DNA from: Nitrososphaerales archaeon
Lineage (GTDB): Archaea; Thermoproteota; Nitrososphaeria; Nitrososphaerales; Nitrososphaeraceae
Assembly (NCBI GenBank): GCA_025451315.1
Contig: JANWKP010000368.1
Location: 1 to 36,832 of the forward strand
Direction of reading: 5' to 3'
Length of the DNA: 36,832 nucleotides
Below, in pieces: positions 1 through 7,813 of this stretch. The notes beneath the pieces were generated by a model, which saw nothing but the letters and a program-made list of their open reading frames with translations, made no database searches and was not told the DNA's origin. The translations under genes and the position numbers were made by a program. The first letter of the stretch is position 1. Each line of letters begins with the position of its first letter.

Positions 1-36
1 CCAGGCTTGCGCCCTACCAGGCTAGGCGACCCCGGC
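1..36 (-). tRNA. 5' half of a tRNA with anticodon GGN (Thr, Ser, Pro or Ala), cut by the window edge
   Basis: Read on the minus strand from base 36, the sequence folds as the 5' side of a tRNA: 7-nt acceptor strand GCCGGGG, T8, a D-arm with stem GCCT/GGGC and the GG of the D-loop, and the 5' anticodon stem CAAGC followed by C32, U33 and the first two anticodon bases GG. The third anticodon base and the whole 3' half lie outside the window. GGT (Thr), GGA (Ser), GGG (Pro) and GGC (Ala) all remain possible; the short D-loop makes Thr slightly more likely than Ser, but that is a guess. Confidence 0.8.
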
Positions 37-176
37 AATAAATCTTTTAAATTACATTAAAAGAATGGAGTGGAAAATATAATCTATTGGATACCGTTTT
101 CTATTCTTAATTTTGTCTTGGTATTCTATTTATGATAAAATAAAAATATGGTATCAGGAAATTTGTCTATTGAAAA

Positions 177-335
177 ATGGAAAGCGCAGAAATCTCTCAA
201 TACTGTAAAAGAAATAACCATATAGAGTGTACTGATTGTATGTGTAAATGTCATATACCAGGAACGATGGAAAATCTTGCAAAAAAGATTGCTAAATTAG
301 ATAGAAAGACTCCGGGTATAGGAGAAACTATTTAA
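177..335 (+). CDS. 52-aa Cys-rich mini-protein (putative zinc-binding)
   Basis: A complete 52-codon frame from ATG to TAA, with an in-frame stop two codons before the ATG, so the start is fixed. The translation holds four cysteines and two histidines in a tight block: YCKRNNHIECTDC, then MCKCH, giving a C-x7-C-x2-C-x-C-H pattern at residues 10-26, followed by a basic C-terminal tail. Such spacing suggests a small metal-binding knuckle, but I do not recognise the family. It sits between the left-edge tRNA (opposite strand) and convergent cbf5. The Cys cluster and the absence of internal stops argue that it is real, although short frames can arise by chance. No clear Shine-Dalgarno site is visible. 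Confidence 0.6.
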   Translation: MESAEISQYCKRNNHIECTDCMCKCHIPGTMENLAKKIAKLDRKTPGIGETI

Positions 336-409
336 TTAATTTATTTTTATCAGAAAATTTTCCTTAGGTTATCTCGGATCGATTCAGCAATTAACCTCCA
401 GTTTATAAT

Positions 410-1408
410 TTACGAACGCCAACCTTTAGGATAGGTATTAGGTTTCATAATAAGGCGCTTCATAGTAAAAGAAATACCATTTTTATTAGAAACAATTTCG
501 TTCATATTCATAAGAGATTGGGCTAGTCCGACTATTTCTCCTTTTAAAGTGTATATAGCAACAATATCATCCTTTTGAATAGATGGTGAAAGTTCAGAAA
601 TACCAGGAATAGCTAATTGTGCACCGTGGCAAAGAGCATCAACTGCTGTATCTCTAATGAGAACAGATGGGATTCCCGTGAAGCATATCTCAATCGGCTT
701 TACAATATTTCTAAGATTTTCTTCAATTTTTTTCTCTTTATATAGATAAAAAGCATTGTACAAATCATGGAGTTTTACTAAACCGTCTCGTTCAAAGAAA
801 TGACTGACTCTAGTACGACGAAGTTCAACCATTGTAGCTCCAGTACCCATAATTTCCCCTATGTCATAAATTAATTTTCTTATATATGTACCAGCTTGAC
901 ATAATATTCGAAGCAGAATAAGTTTTTCATTTTCCTCTACGTATTCTAGTTCGTGAATTCGTCGTATTCGTGTCATTCTTTTTACTGATGAACGCTGTGG
1001 AGGACGTTGGTAAATGTCTCCATGAAACTCCAATAATACCTTCTCAAGTATGTTCCGATCAAAGTTAGAGTGAATTCGAGCGATGGAATAGTATTCCTTG
1101 GGGCCTAACAACAATATCGATAGTGCTTTAGTCCCTTCTCCTAATCCCATTGGTAATAAGCCGGTAGCGCCTGGATCTAACGTTCCGCTATGTCCTGATT
1201 TATCTATATTCAATATCCTTTTCACCCAGGATGCAACTTCGTGGCTAGTCGGTCCTGATGGCTTATCAATCAAAATTAAACCGTAATCGAATAAGATATG
1301 GATGGGTCGTTCATATGGATAATAACCATATCTATCATCTGTCACACTTTCGGTTAAGCTTAGTAAATTATCAAATTGAATGAGTTTTTTATTATATTTT
1401 AAATCCAT
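410..1408 (-). CDS. cbf5: Archaeal Cbf5/dyskerin-type pseudouridine synthase
   Basis: Catalytic subunit of H/ACA ribonucleoproteins, converting uridine to pseudouridine in rRNA and tRNA; in archaea it can also make tRNA psi55 without a guide. The 332-aa length is usual for archaeal Cbf5. The TruB-type catalytic domain shows the KPSGPTSHEV motif near residue 49 and SGTLDPGATGLL with the catalytic Asp at about residue 78. The last ~80 residues (IPSVLIRDTAVDALCHGA onward) form a PUA RNA-binding domain. It starts with ATG and is the last gene of the minus-strand rpl18-to-cbf5 cluster, 74 nt after cmk, a position conserved in archaea. It converges on the Cys-rich mini-gene. Confidence 0.95.
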   Translation of the reverse strand: MDLKYNKKLIQFDNLLSLTESVTDDRYGYYPYERPIHILFDYGLILIDKPSGPTSHEVASWVKRILNIDKSGHSGTLDPGATGLLPMGLGEGTKALSILLLGPKEYYSIARIHSNFDRNILEKVLLEFHGDIYQRPPQRSSVKRMTRIRRIHELEYVEENEKLILLRILCQAGTYIRKLIYDIGEIMGTGATMVELRRTRVSHFFERDGLVKLHDLYNAFYLYKEKKIEENLRNIVKPIEICFTGIPSVLIRDTAVDALCHGAQLAIPGISELSPSIQKDDIVAIYTLKGEIVGLAQSLMNMNEIVSNKNGISFTMKRLIMKPNTYPKGWRS

Positions 1409-1482
1409 TGCTAAAAATATTATTTCGAGATTATTATTAATAATTTTAACCTTTCATTATAATTGAAAAATTTGATTTTGAT

Positions 1483-2073
1483 CTAAAGTCGTAAATTTTT
1501 GACTATTGTTTTTGATATTAAAAGAAGTGAATTAAGATTTAGCAAATCAGTATCTAAAACAAAATCAAAAACAGAAAGATCTTTTCCAAACTCATACCCA
1601 TATAAACTATTATAAATACGCACATTATTATCATCGCGTTGTTGAATAATATCTCTGGCTTGTTTAAGGTTTAGGCTATCTCTTTTCGCCATCCTTTTTA
1701 TTCTGTTACTTCTGGAACCTTTTAACCAGATTTTAATTGATTCTGGAACTAACCATGGCAATGTATAACTTGTAACTACAACTTTACCCATTCTCACAAT
1801 TTCTACCAATTTTCTATCTACTTCGATATCGAAATAAGAGTTTGACTCTCTTTCTTCCATGAAATTTTTTGCCTCCTCTGTATCCCACCAATCATTTCCA
1901 GATACTAAATAACCTTTTTCAGCAGCTAGCATTTTTAATACATCACCGCCATTGTAATGTTTGTATCCAAACTCGATCGCTAATTCTGTAGCAAGAGTTG
2001 TCTTACCTACTGCTGGCCAACCTGATATAACAATACTATTTAATATTTTATTTTTGTAATTTGAGGTAATCAT
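1483..2073 (-). CDS. cmk: Cytidylate kinase, archaeal type
   Basis: Small P-loop nucleoside monophosphate kinase predicted to phosphorylate (d)CMP with ATP. The Walker A loop GWPAVGKTT is at residues 18-26. It is followed by an NGGDVLKMLA segment like the substrate-binding helix of archaeal Cmk, and a basic lid stretch (SRSNRIKRMAKRD) around residues 120-132. Length (196 aa) fits the short archaeal family. The ATG abuts the stop of the EMC3-like gene (TAAATG), implying translational coupling. Its place between the insertase gene and cbf5 is the standard archaeal arrangement and supports the Cmk call over another P-loop kinase. Confidence 0.88.
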   Translation of the reverse strand: MITSNYKNKILNSIVISGWPAVGKTTLATELAIEFGYKHYNGGDVLKMLAAEKGYLVSGNDWWDTEEAKNFMEERESNSYFDIEVDRKLVEIVRMGKVVVTSYTLPWLVPESIKIWLKGSRSNRIKRMAKRDSLNLKQARDIIQQRDDNNVRIYNSLYGYEFGKDLSVFDFVLDTDLLNLNSLLLISKTIVKNLRL

Positions 2074-2673
2074 TTATGTCATACTTGGCATGGATGTTTT
2101 TGTTATTTTGGCAATAATTCCACTTGTTCCTAGTGACGTGATAAGAAACCAACCCCATAAAAAAACTTCTCCAGAGATATTGCAGACCCCTTTTGGCTGA
2201 CCATTTTCATCGAGGACGGTATCATGCTTTACATTTTCATCTGTACACATTAGATAAGGGATATGAAGAGGAGAAAGGGCTACAGTCTGACCGAAAATGG
2301 AGGGAAATACAAGAATCCAGAGCATAAATGAAGGTATCATATAAAGCATCATGGGTCGCATTTGTTGTTGTTGCATTTCTAAACTCATTTTATTAACATA
2401 GGCTTGCTTTTTCTTTAACTCGCTAATTCTAACTTTATCCTGTTTTCTTATAGCATCAGTATATTCTTTTCTCCATTCATTTGTTTCTTTCATAACTTTT
2501 GATAGTCTATCAATATCAGTAGTTTTTTTCCTCAGCATCGCGAACGCAAAATTTAGACCAATTGATATTAGAGCAGCTACAATCATAGCAGAAAATAGAT
2601 CCGGAAAGATTGGATGTTTAGTATATGCTGGAGCGAGTCCAGGAATCTGTAAAATAAGATCACCTAAATACAT
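2074..2673 (-). CDS. EMC3/TMCO1-like membrane insertase (DUF106, Oxa1 superfamily)
   Basis: Integral membrane protein of the Oxa1/YidC/Get1 superfamily, archaeal DUF106 branch related to eukaryotic EMC3 and TMCO1; the family is thought to insert membrane proteins beside the Sec translocon. Visible are a first hydrophobic segment (about residues 27-47), a charged cytoplasmic coiled coil rich in Lys and Glu (about 50-100), a Met-rich turn (QQQQMRPMM) leading into the second segment (about 107-128), and a third at about 163-185. 199 aa is typical. It lies two genes after secY, matching its proposed role, and abuts cmk with no spacer. Confidence 0.85.
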   Translation of the reverse strand: MYLGDLILQIPGLAPAYTKHPIFPDLFSAMIVAALISIGLNFAFAMLRKKTTDIDRLSKVMKETNEWRKEYTDAIRKQDKVRISELKKKQAYVNKMSLEMQQQQMRPMMLYMIPSFMLWILVFPSIFGQTVALSPLHIPYLMCTDENVKHDTVLDENGQPKGVCNISGEVFLWGWFLITSLGTSGIIAKITKTSMPSMT

Positions 2674-2689
2674 ATTATTTGTCTTTCTT

Positions 2690-3274
2690 TCATGTGTCCA
2701 ATATTAATGAAACCATTTTTTGAGTACAATCTGTCAATGAGCCCTCGTGATTAGCAAGTATTTTGAAAGGTGCGCCAGATATTATGGAACAACAAGAAAT
2801 TAGCATCTTTGACATATCGATTTCATTTTTTATAAATTCCATTGATATCATATCCCTAACTCTGGAGGAGTCGTTTTGTCTTCTATGATAAATTTCCTCT
2901 GGATTTGCAATTATTAATATTAAATGCGTTGGTTTCATATGGTTTAACAGGTCTGCTGGTAACCCTGGATAGTATCCTTCTTTGGTATTTATAAATAAAT
3001 GAGTATCAATTATTACCACATCAGAATACATTTGGGAAATTTTTTTGGCAGCGAGATTCTGTAATTTTTTCTGTTCGTCAATAGAAAGGCGCCGTATTTC
3101 ATCTCTACTTTTAATATTCAACTTTTTTGCCTCTTCTAACATTATCTTTCCAAATTCTGCCAAACAAGTTGTAATCCCTGTTTGTTCTAGTGTGTTTTTA
3201 ACACTAGAAACAACAGTAGTTTTTCCTACCCCTGGTATACCAACTACGATTATGCGTTTAGTCTTTTCTTCCAA
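2690..3274 (-). CDS. adkA: Adenylate kinase, archaeal AdkA type
   Basis: Interconverts ATP + AMP and 2 ADP. This is the archaeal AdkA form (194 aa) rather than the bacterial Adk. The Walker A loop GIPGVGKTT is at residues 12-20, the AMP-side DEIRRLSIDEQKKLQ helix follows, IIDTHLFI is the Walker B-like strand, and the NPEEIYHRRQND segment matches the basic lid. The only in-frame initiator ahead of the P-loop is TTG at 3272-3274, which lies inside the secY 3' end (17-nt overlap), so the start is non-canonical and coupled to secY translation. Placement directly after secY is conserved across archaea. Confidence 0.9.
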   Translation of the reverse strand: MEEKTKRIIVVGIPGVGKTTVVSSVKNTLEQTGITTCLAEFGKIMLEEAKKLNIKSRDEIRRLSIDEQKKLQNLAAKKISQMYSDVVIIDTHLFINTKEGYYPGLPADLLNHMKPTHLILIIANPEEIYHRRQNDSSRVRDMISMEFIKNEIDMSKMLISCCSIISGAPFKILANHEGSLTDCTQKMVSLILDT

Positions 3275-4691
3275 TTAAAGCCGCCAGTTTTGGCATTGTA
3301 GTATCCACCTTTTCTCTGATCAACAAATTATAGTAGTTCACTAGAATATCTACCATTAACAACAATCCTATACCACCACCAAACAGTCCAAGAACATCAG
3401 AAACTGACGCCAATAGCCCAATTGCAACACCACCAATTATAGTTACAGATGGTATATATTTATCTAAGACATTTTGTACAGAATTCTGTGACCTTCTGAA
3501 ACCTGGTATTTGAACATCTGCATCCAAGAGATTTTTCGCGGCCGCTTTTGCAGAAAGTCCCCCAAGTTCTACCCATAACCGACCAAATACAGTAACAATA
3601 GCCGTTATAAAGATAATATTAGTTACAGCGCGGAGTGGATCTTGAGCAACTATATCTAGTCCCCTTGGAGTACTTATATAGTATAATAATCCACCAGTAG
3701 GAGTCTGTTGTTGACCAGGATCAAACTGAGCTATCCAGTTAAAAAATGGATTATCATTTTGTGGATTATAATTGGCCCATAACATTTGACCCATAAACAT
3801 TGCATTTGCGATCAAAGCGGTAGATAAAATGACAGGAATATTAGACACATAAAGCATTTTAATTGGGTAGACTGCTGTAAAGCCTCTGTACTTAGTTGAA
3901 ACAATTGGAATATCAATATGAATTCCCTGTGTGTACACGAGAAGTGACAAAACACCTCCAGTCAAAATAAAAGTAAAAACACTTGGTAATTGGCCACTTC
4001 TGAAGAAAGTATCAGAAAGATCTCCACTTGCTGCAGAATCGATTATAAAAGGGATAATTCCCACTGGACCATCTGGGCCTGCAACAGGACTAAATACACT
4101 CCATAGGATTGTTTGTGCCACACCAGCCGCGATAAACAAGCTAATTCCTGATCCCAATCCCCAGCCTTTTTGGATTAATTCGTCTAAGAGCATTACAATA
4201 AGACTAGTAGATATCAATTGTGCTATCAAAATTGGTATAAAACTAGGTGAAGCAACTAGAGGTCCATAGACACTGGCCCCATACAGGCCTCCCTCTGCAC
4301 AGATAACCATAATGGTTACAATTTTAGTTGCTGAAGTAAAGAGGGCTCTATCATCGGGATTTTTGAAATTTAATTTTAAAATATCCGACCCCTTTAGTAA
4401 CTGCATAAGTAACCCAGCAGTTACAATAGGACCTATTCCCAGTTCTAGAATAGTTCCCTGTTGTGCAGCAAAAATTACACGAGCAAATGCAAGAAAATCA
4501 AACTGGGGTGAATCAGTAACACCATATAGAGGAATTTGACCCATAACCAGATAGGCAAAAACTGCTATACCACACCAAACAAATTTTTCGGTTAAAGATA
4601 TTTTTTTCTTAGGTTTTTCTACCTGGGGAATATATCTCGATATTGCTTTTATTGATTTTCGAATAATACCTTCATTCTGAACCGTGTTCAT
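3258..4691 (-). CDS. secY: Preprotein translocase subunit SecY
   Basis: Central channel of the Sec61/SecY translocon. 477 aa, with about ten hydrophobic helices spread along the protein. Family features seen include the N-terminal amphipathic segment followed by the first TM and plug region (MGQIPLYGVTD), the GLGSGISLFIAAG segment, and the conserved LGGLSAKAAAKNLLDADVQI region before the last helices. The gene overlaps rpl15 upstream by 20 nt and adkA downstream by 17 nt, so rpl15-secY-adkA are probably translated in a coupled way. SecE and SecG are not in the window. Confidence 0.96.
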   Translation of the reverse strand: MNTVQNEGIIRKSIKAISRYIPQVEKPKKKISLTEKFVWCGIAVFAYLVMGQIPLYGVTDSPQFDFLAFARVIFAAQQGTILELGIGPIVTAGLLMQLLKGSDILKLNFKNPDDRALFTSATKIVTIMVICAEGGLYGASVYGPLVASPSFIPILIAQLISTSLIVMLLDELIQKGWGLGSGISLFIAAGVAQTILWSVFSPVAGPDGPVGIIPFIIDSAASGDLSDTFFRSGQLPSVFTFILTGGVLSLLVYTQGIHIDIPIVSTKYRGFTAVYPIKMLYVSNIPVILSTALIANAMFMGQMLWANYNPQNDNPFFNWIAQFDPGQQQTPTGGLLYYISTPRGLDIVAQDPLRAVTNIIFITAIVTVFGRLWVELGGLSAKAAAKNLLDADVQIPGFRRSQNSVQNVLDKYIPSVTIIGGVAIGLLASVSDVLGLFGGGIGLLLMVDILVNYYNLLIREKVDTTMPKLAALIGRKD

Positions 4692-5109
4692 TGGAAATTA
4701 CTTTCCCTCCAATTGCTTTTATTTTCTCAACCGCACGTCGAGAAATTTGTTCTACTTTAACAGTCATTTTAGTTGTAATCCTACCTGCTCCTAACAACTT
4801 GTTATATCCAAGAGCAGTTAAATCTAAAGTCTCATTTTCATTAGATTTGTTGTTTATATGTTTTAAGTATAAAATATCTAAATCCCTCAAATTTGCCCAT
4901 CTTTTTACATCAATTTTATGATGAGATTTTAATTGAGGATGCCCGAAGTGATCTGGCTCCTCAATAACTGTACGTATCCAGAAATGTTTATGCTTTCCTG
5001 CTTGTCCTACCCCACCTCTTGAGCCTGACTGTCTATGTTGACCAATTTGTCCCCAACCGCAGTATCTTGTTCCACGTTGCCTTCTACTTTTTCTGAATCT
5101 AGTAGCCAT
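4672..5109 (-). CDS. rpl15: Ribosomal protein uL15
   Basis: Large-subunit protein uL15, archaeal/eukaryotic form. The basic N-terminus (MATRFRKSRRQRGTRYCGWG) and the glycine-rich HRQSGSRGG stretch are diagnostic; the C-terminal half carries the LGYNKLLGAGRIT motif. A TTG six bases upstream (5115) would add two residues, but a GGAG site (minus strand, about 10 nt before the ATG) is properly spaced only for the ATG at 5109, which I chose. The 3' end overlaps secY by 20 nt. About 85 nt separate it from rpl30. Confidence 0.96.
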   Translation of the reverse strand: MATRFRKSRRQRGTRYCGWGQIGQHRQSGSRGGVGQAGKHKHFWIRTVIEEPDHFGHPQLKSHHKIDVKRWANLRDLDILYLKHINNKSNENETLDLTALGYNKLLGAGRITTKMTVKVEQISRRAVEKIKAIGGKVISNEHGSE

Positions 5110-5194
5110 TATCAAAACTCCTTAATTTTTTTTTATGAATAGAAAAGGTTAGCAAAATCATCATCATTCTTGCATAAATAAAATTTTGTAGTAT

Positions 5195-5653
5195 TTATAT
5201 CATTCTCCTTACTAGATCAATTAATTCGTTGTTTTCTCCCAATGTACCTTTCTGGGTATATTGAGTTTTTGTCTTTCTCTTGAACCCGCCTTTTGGAGGG
5301 CTTAATGAAAACCAAGGTTTCAAATCTTCTAGTTCGGATAAACTAATATTATTTTTATGAATAGTATTAGCCAAATCATCAATTGTTTTATAATTTGACG
5401 GAAGGCTAGAATCCTTTAGTGGATGTAGTCCTTTTTTTCTCCCTCTTTTTTGCAATAGCTCTTTAATAATCGATTCATCGACAGATTTCCAAGCAACAAT
5501 ATCTTTTACTTTACGTAACATACCTAAAGTTTGACTGTTTTCTGAAACAATTGTCGCGTTAAACTTTTTTCTCAAGTTTAGATTATCTAAAGTTTTTTCT
5601 GCCCAACTTGGAATATTAACTATTCCACGAATTCTAATAACTAGATAGACCAT
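5195..5653 (-). CDS. rpl30: Ribosomal protein uL30
   Basis: Archaeal uL30 (152 aa, the long archaeal/eukaryotic form with a C-terminal extension compared with ~60 aa in bacteria). The N-terminal YLVIRIRGIVNIPSWAEKTL matches the family core, followed by NSQTLGMLRKVKDIVAW. The C-terminal part contains PPKGGFKRKTKTQY, typical of the archaeal extension. It follows rps5 by 9 nt in the usual spc order. Confidence 0.95.
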   Translation of the reverse strand: MVYLVIRIRGIVNIPSWAEKTLDNLNLRKKFNATIVSENSQTLGMLRKVKDIVAWKSVDESIIKELLQKRGRKKGLHPLKDSSLPSNYKTIDDLANTIHKNNISLSELEDLKPWFSLSPPKGGFKRKTKTQYTQKGTLGENNELIDLVRRMI

Positions 5654-5662
5654 ATACCATCA

Positions 5663-6283
5663 TTAACCTGCTGTGTATGTACTTCTTAAAGCATTGAATA
5701 TAGCTTTTGTTGTTGACGCCATAGTGTTTGTTGAACCATAGGATTTTGTCCAAGCATCTTTTATTCCAGCCAATTTTAAGAGTTTTTTTATATCTTCTCC
5801 CGCTACCAAACCTAATCCTCTAGGGCCAGGTAATATTTCAAGAGTTACGCTTCCTCCTTTTCCAGTTACTAGGAATGGAATCGAATGTAATTGATTACAC
5901 CGACATTCCCAACTTCCACATCCAAGTTTAATTGGAATAACATTTAGGTAAGATGCTGTAGTGGCTTTGTCAATTGCATTTCGCATTTGTGCAGCCTTGC
6001 CTTTACCTATACCAAACCAACCTCCCTCATTTCCTACTGCGACCAATGCATCAAACCGTGTCATTTCACCAGCATCCGTTTGCTTTTGAACAATTCCTAC
6101 ATGTACGACCTGGCTTTTCATGTCTGGAAGAAGTTGTTTTACAATCTCAGATTCTTGGATTCGCATTCCATTTTCAAAAACTTGTTCCATAGAGGATATC
6201 TTGCCACCTGCAACAAGCATACCTAATGTTGTTCGAGGTTTCCACTCGACTTGTTTTTCTTCCCTACGAAATTGATGGCTCAT
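5663..6283 (-). CDS. rps5: Ribosomal protein uS5
   Basis: Small-subunit protein uS5, 206 aa. The N-terminal double-stranded-RNA-binding-like domain has VVHVGIVQKQTDAGEMTRFDALVAVGNEGGWFGIGKGKA, quoted here only to mark residues ~60-98; its central FDALVAVGNEGGWFGIGKGK is the family signature. The C-terminal S5 fold holds EILPGPRGLGLVAGEDIKKL. A CGSWECRC insert (about residues 122-129) gives three cysteines, a feature of archaeal S5 proteins. The ATG abuts the rpl18 stop (TAAATG). Confidence 0.96.
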   Translation of the reverse strand: MSHQFRREEKQVEWKPRTTLGMLVAGGKISSMEQVFENGMRIQESEIVKQLLPDMKSQVVHVGIVQKQTDAGEMTRFDALVAVGNEGGWFGIGKGKAAQMRNAIDKATTASYLNVIPIKLGCGSWECRCNQLHSIPFLVTGKGGSVTLEILPGPRGLGLVAGEDIKKLLKLAGIKDAWTKSYGSTNTMASTTKAIFNALRSTYTAG

Positions 6284-6940
6284 TTATTTAGACACCTCCG
6301 TTTGTTCTACTGTATCTCCTTTTTTTTTATTATGAGTAGGCACACTAGAGTTTTCATTCTTGATAAAATTATTAATTTCTAGATTCATTATTTTTTCCTT
6401 AAACTCCTCAAAATGACTTTTATAATTCTCAGGATTTAAACCATTTTTTATAAGACTTGAAAATCTTTTATTATACGTTTCTACATCAGATTTTAAAGCT
6501 GATGCATAATTAGAGATATGCTCTCCACAGATTCGTTCAGTGCTTGGAAAAGATTCTTCAGATGACGGTATCTCAACTCCACCGTCAATTATACCTTTTA
6601 AACATGCAGATATCCTTTCAGTAAAGGTATCAATGCCTGTATAAAGTATAGCATTATCAATTCCCTTTATAACCGCTTTTTTACCTAGTAATAATCCTGT
6701 TAAATAGCAAGCAGGAAGAGAATTTAAGGATCCTTTCCAACCTATTTTTTGTAAATTAGTACTATGAACAGATGTTATTACCTTATCACCTGTAATAGAA
6801 GGTTCTAATACTTGCGTTAGAATATTTTGATTTGTAACTTTTATAGTTATAAATTTTTTTTTACTGAGTAATAATGATGAGCGTTTATGATAGTTAGTTT
6901 TTCTTTCTCTAATCCTCTTTAAAGTATGTACATAATTCAT
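6284..6940 (-). CDS. rpl18: Ribosomal protein uL18
   Basis: uL18, which binds 5S rRNA. I start it at the ATG at 6940 (MNYVHTLKRIRERKTNYHKR), because archaeal uL18 begins with such an R-rich 'RRREGKTNYRKR' segment and a GGAGAAAG site precedes this ATG; the frame is open 51 nt further upstream but that stretch (MLVKFCFYYQKSGERTV) looks non-coding. Downstream are the LTGLLLGKKA-type motif and an acidic/basic C-terminal tail longer than in many archaea (218 aa in all). It is the first gene of the ribosomal run here; a consensus TATA box lies ~54 nt upstream. Confidence 0.93.
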   Translation of the reverse strand: MNYVHTLKRIRERKTNYHKRSSLLLSKKKFITIKVTNQNILTQVLEPSITGDKVITSVHSTNLQKIGWKGSLNSLPACYLTGLLLGKKAVIKGIDNAILYTGIDTFTERISACLKGIIDGGVEIPSSEESFPSTERICGEHISNYASALKSDVETYNKRFSSLIKNGLNPENYKSHFEEFKEKIMNLEINNFIKNENSSVPTHNKKKGDTVEQTEVSK

Positions 6941-6990
6941 TACAGTTCTTTCTCCACTTTTTTGATAATAAAAGCAGAATTTTACAAGCA

Positions 6991-6998
6991 CTTATAAA
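6991..6998 (-). promoter_or_regulatory. TATA box of the rpl18-secY-cbf5 operon
   Basis: TTTATAAG on the minus strand, centred about 54 nt before the rpl18 ATG. A start site ~26 nt downstream would give a leader of roughly 28 nt that contains the GGAG ribosome-binding site. It lies in the larB-rpl18 gap, so the operon can be transcribed independently of larB. Inferred from archaeal promoter geometry only. Confidence 0.5.
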
Positions 6999-7005
6999 CG
7001 TTCTA

Positions 7006-7809
7006 TTAATTGTTTTTATAGTATCGATTATTTTTCATATCGCTCATCCTATTAGCAATCAATGCAGCACATGCGCCTGCTCCTATCCCATTATCTATAT
7101 TCACTACAGTTAATCCGAGTGCACAACTTTGAAGCATTGAAGATAGAGCAGAAATACCATTAGAACCGAACCCATAACCAACTGAAGTAGGAACTCCTAT
7201 AACTGGTACATTGACACATGAAGAGACCAAAGAGGCTAGAGCTCCTTCCATACCTGCAACTACTACTATGGCTTGGACATTTTCTGATATCATTTTTTCC
7301 AGAGTTGGAAACACTCGATGAACTCCTGCTATGCCAACATCGTATGAAATAATTGAGTCACAATTCATTGCTTTAGCCATTAATCGGGATTCCTCTGCTA
7401 TTCCAATATCAGATGTACCACCTGAAATAACTCCTATTTTATAATATTGGTAATCGAATTTTGAAATTTTGGATATGAAAATAGTAGAGCTACCTCTTCC
7501 ACTTTCAATATATAATTTTTTTTTTTTTAAAAAGTTTAGTAATTTATTGCTATGTTCCTTTTGGATCTTGCTTACTACTATTGTTTTATTTTTTTCTAAT
7601 ATGTTTAAAATTATTTTTTCAATATCAGAATAATTTTTATTTGCTGCATAGATTACTTCTGGAATTCCTTTTCTATAATTTCTATTAATATCTAGTTTAG
7701 CAATATTTTTTCCTACATTTACGATGTAGGAATGGGTAATTATTCGTTTAAGTTCATTAATGGATATATTTCCATTATTATATTCTTTTAATAATTCTTC
7801 AAATTCCAT
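7006..7809 (-). CDS. larB: LarB, pyridinium-3,5-biscarboxylate mononucleotide synthase
   Basis: First enzyme of nickel-pincer nucleotide (NPN) synthesis: it carboxylates the pyridinium ring of nicotinic acid adenine dinucleotide and hydrolyses the phosphoanhydride to give P2CMN. The C-terminal half resembles PurE (NCAIR mutase): ISGGTSDIGIAEE near residues 128-140, YDVGIAGVHR, VVAGMEGALASLV and GVPTSVGYG. The LQSCALGLTVVNIDNGIGAG stretch carries Cys229, aligning with the cysteine LarB uses to form its substrate adduct, and the NIDNG(F/I)GAG signature separates LarB from PurE. 267 aa is normal. It follows mdh by 4 nt on the same strand, so the two form an operon divergent from larC-larE. Confidence 0.92.
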   Translation of the reverse strand: MEFEELLKEYNNGNISINELKRIITHSYIVNVGKNIAKLDINRNYRKGIPEVIYAANKNYSDIEKIILNILEKNKTIVVSKIQKEHSNKLLNFLKKKKLYIESGRGSSTIFISKISKFDYQYYKIGVISGGTSDIGIAEESRLMAKAMNCDSIISYDVGIAGVHRVFPTLEKMISENVQAIVVVAGMEGALASLVSSCVNVPVIGVPTSVGYGFGSNGISALSSMLQSCALGLTVVNIDNGIGAGACAALIANRMSDMKNNRYYKNN

Positions 7810-7813
7810 TATT

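Noticed and set aside
148-228. 26-codon plus-strand frame beginning at an ATG at 148
   Set aside because: Overlaps the Cys-rich mini-gene in another frame and has no distinguishing features.
3931-4539. Plus-strand frames of 75-112 codons opposite secY
   Set aside because: Antisense shadows of secY; composition (Pro/Ser/Ile-rich) mirrors reversed membrane-helix codons.
5110-5194. A ~22-codon minus-strand frame (MMMILLTF...) ahead of rpl15
   Set aside because: Very short, without conservation evidence; more likely leader sequence.
6941-6991. 17-codon N-terminal extension of uL18
   Set aside because: The residues do not resemble any uL18 N-terminus, and the GGAG site and TATA box fit the ATG at 6940.
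7006-7809. PurE (NCAIR mutase) as an alternative identity for the larB gene
   Set aside because: The NIDNGIGAG signature with adjacent Cys, the ~120-residue N-terminal domain and the linked larC and larE genes all point to LarB.
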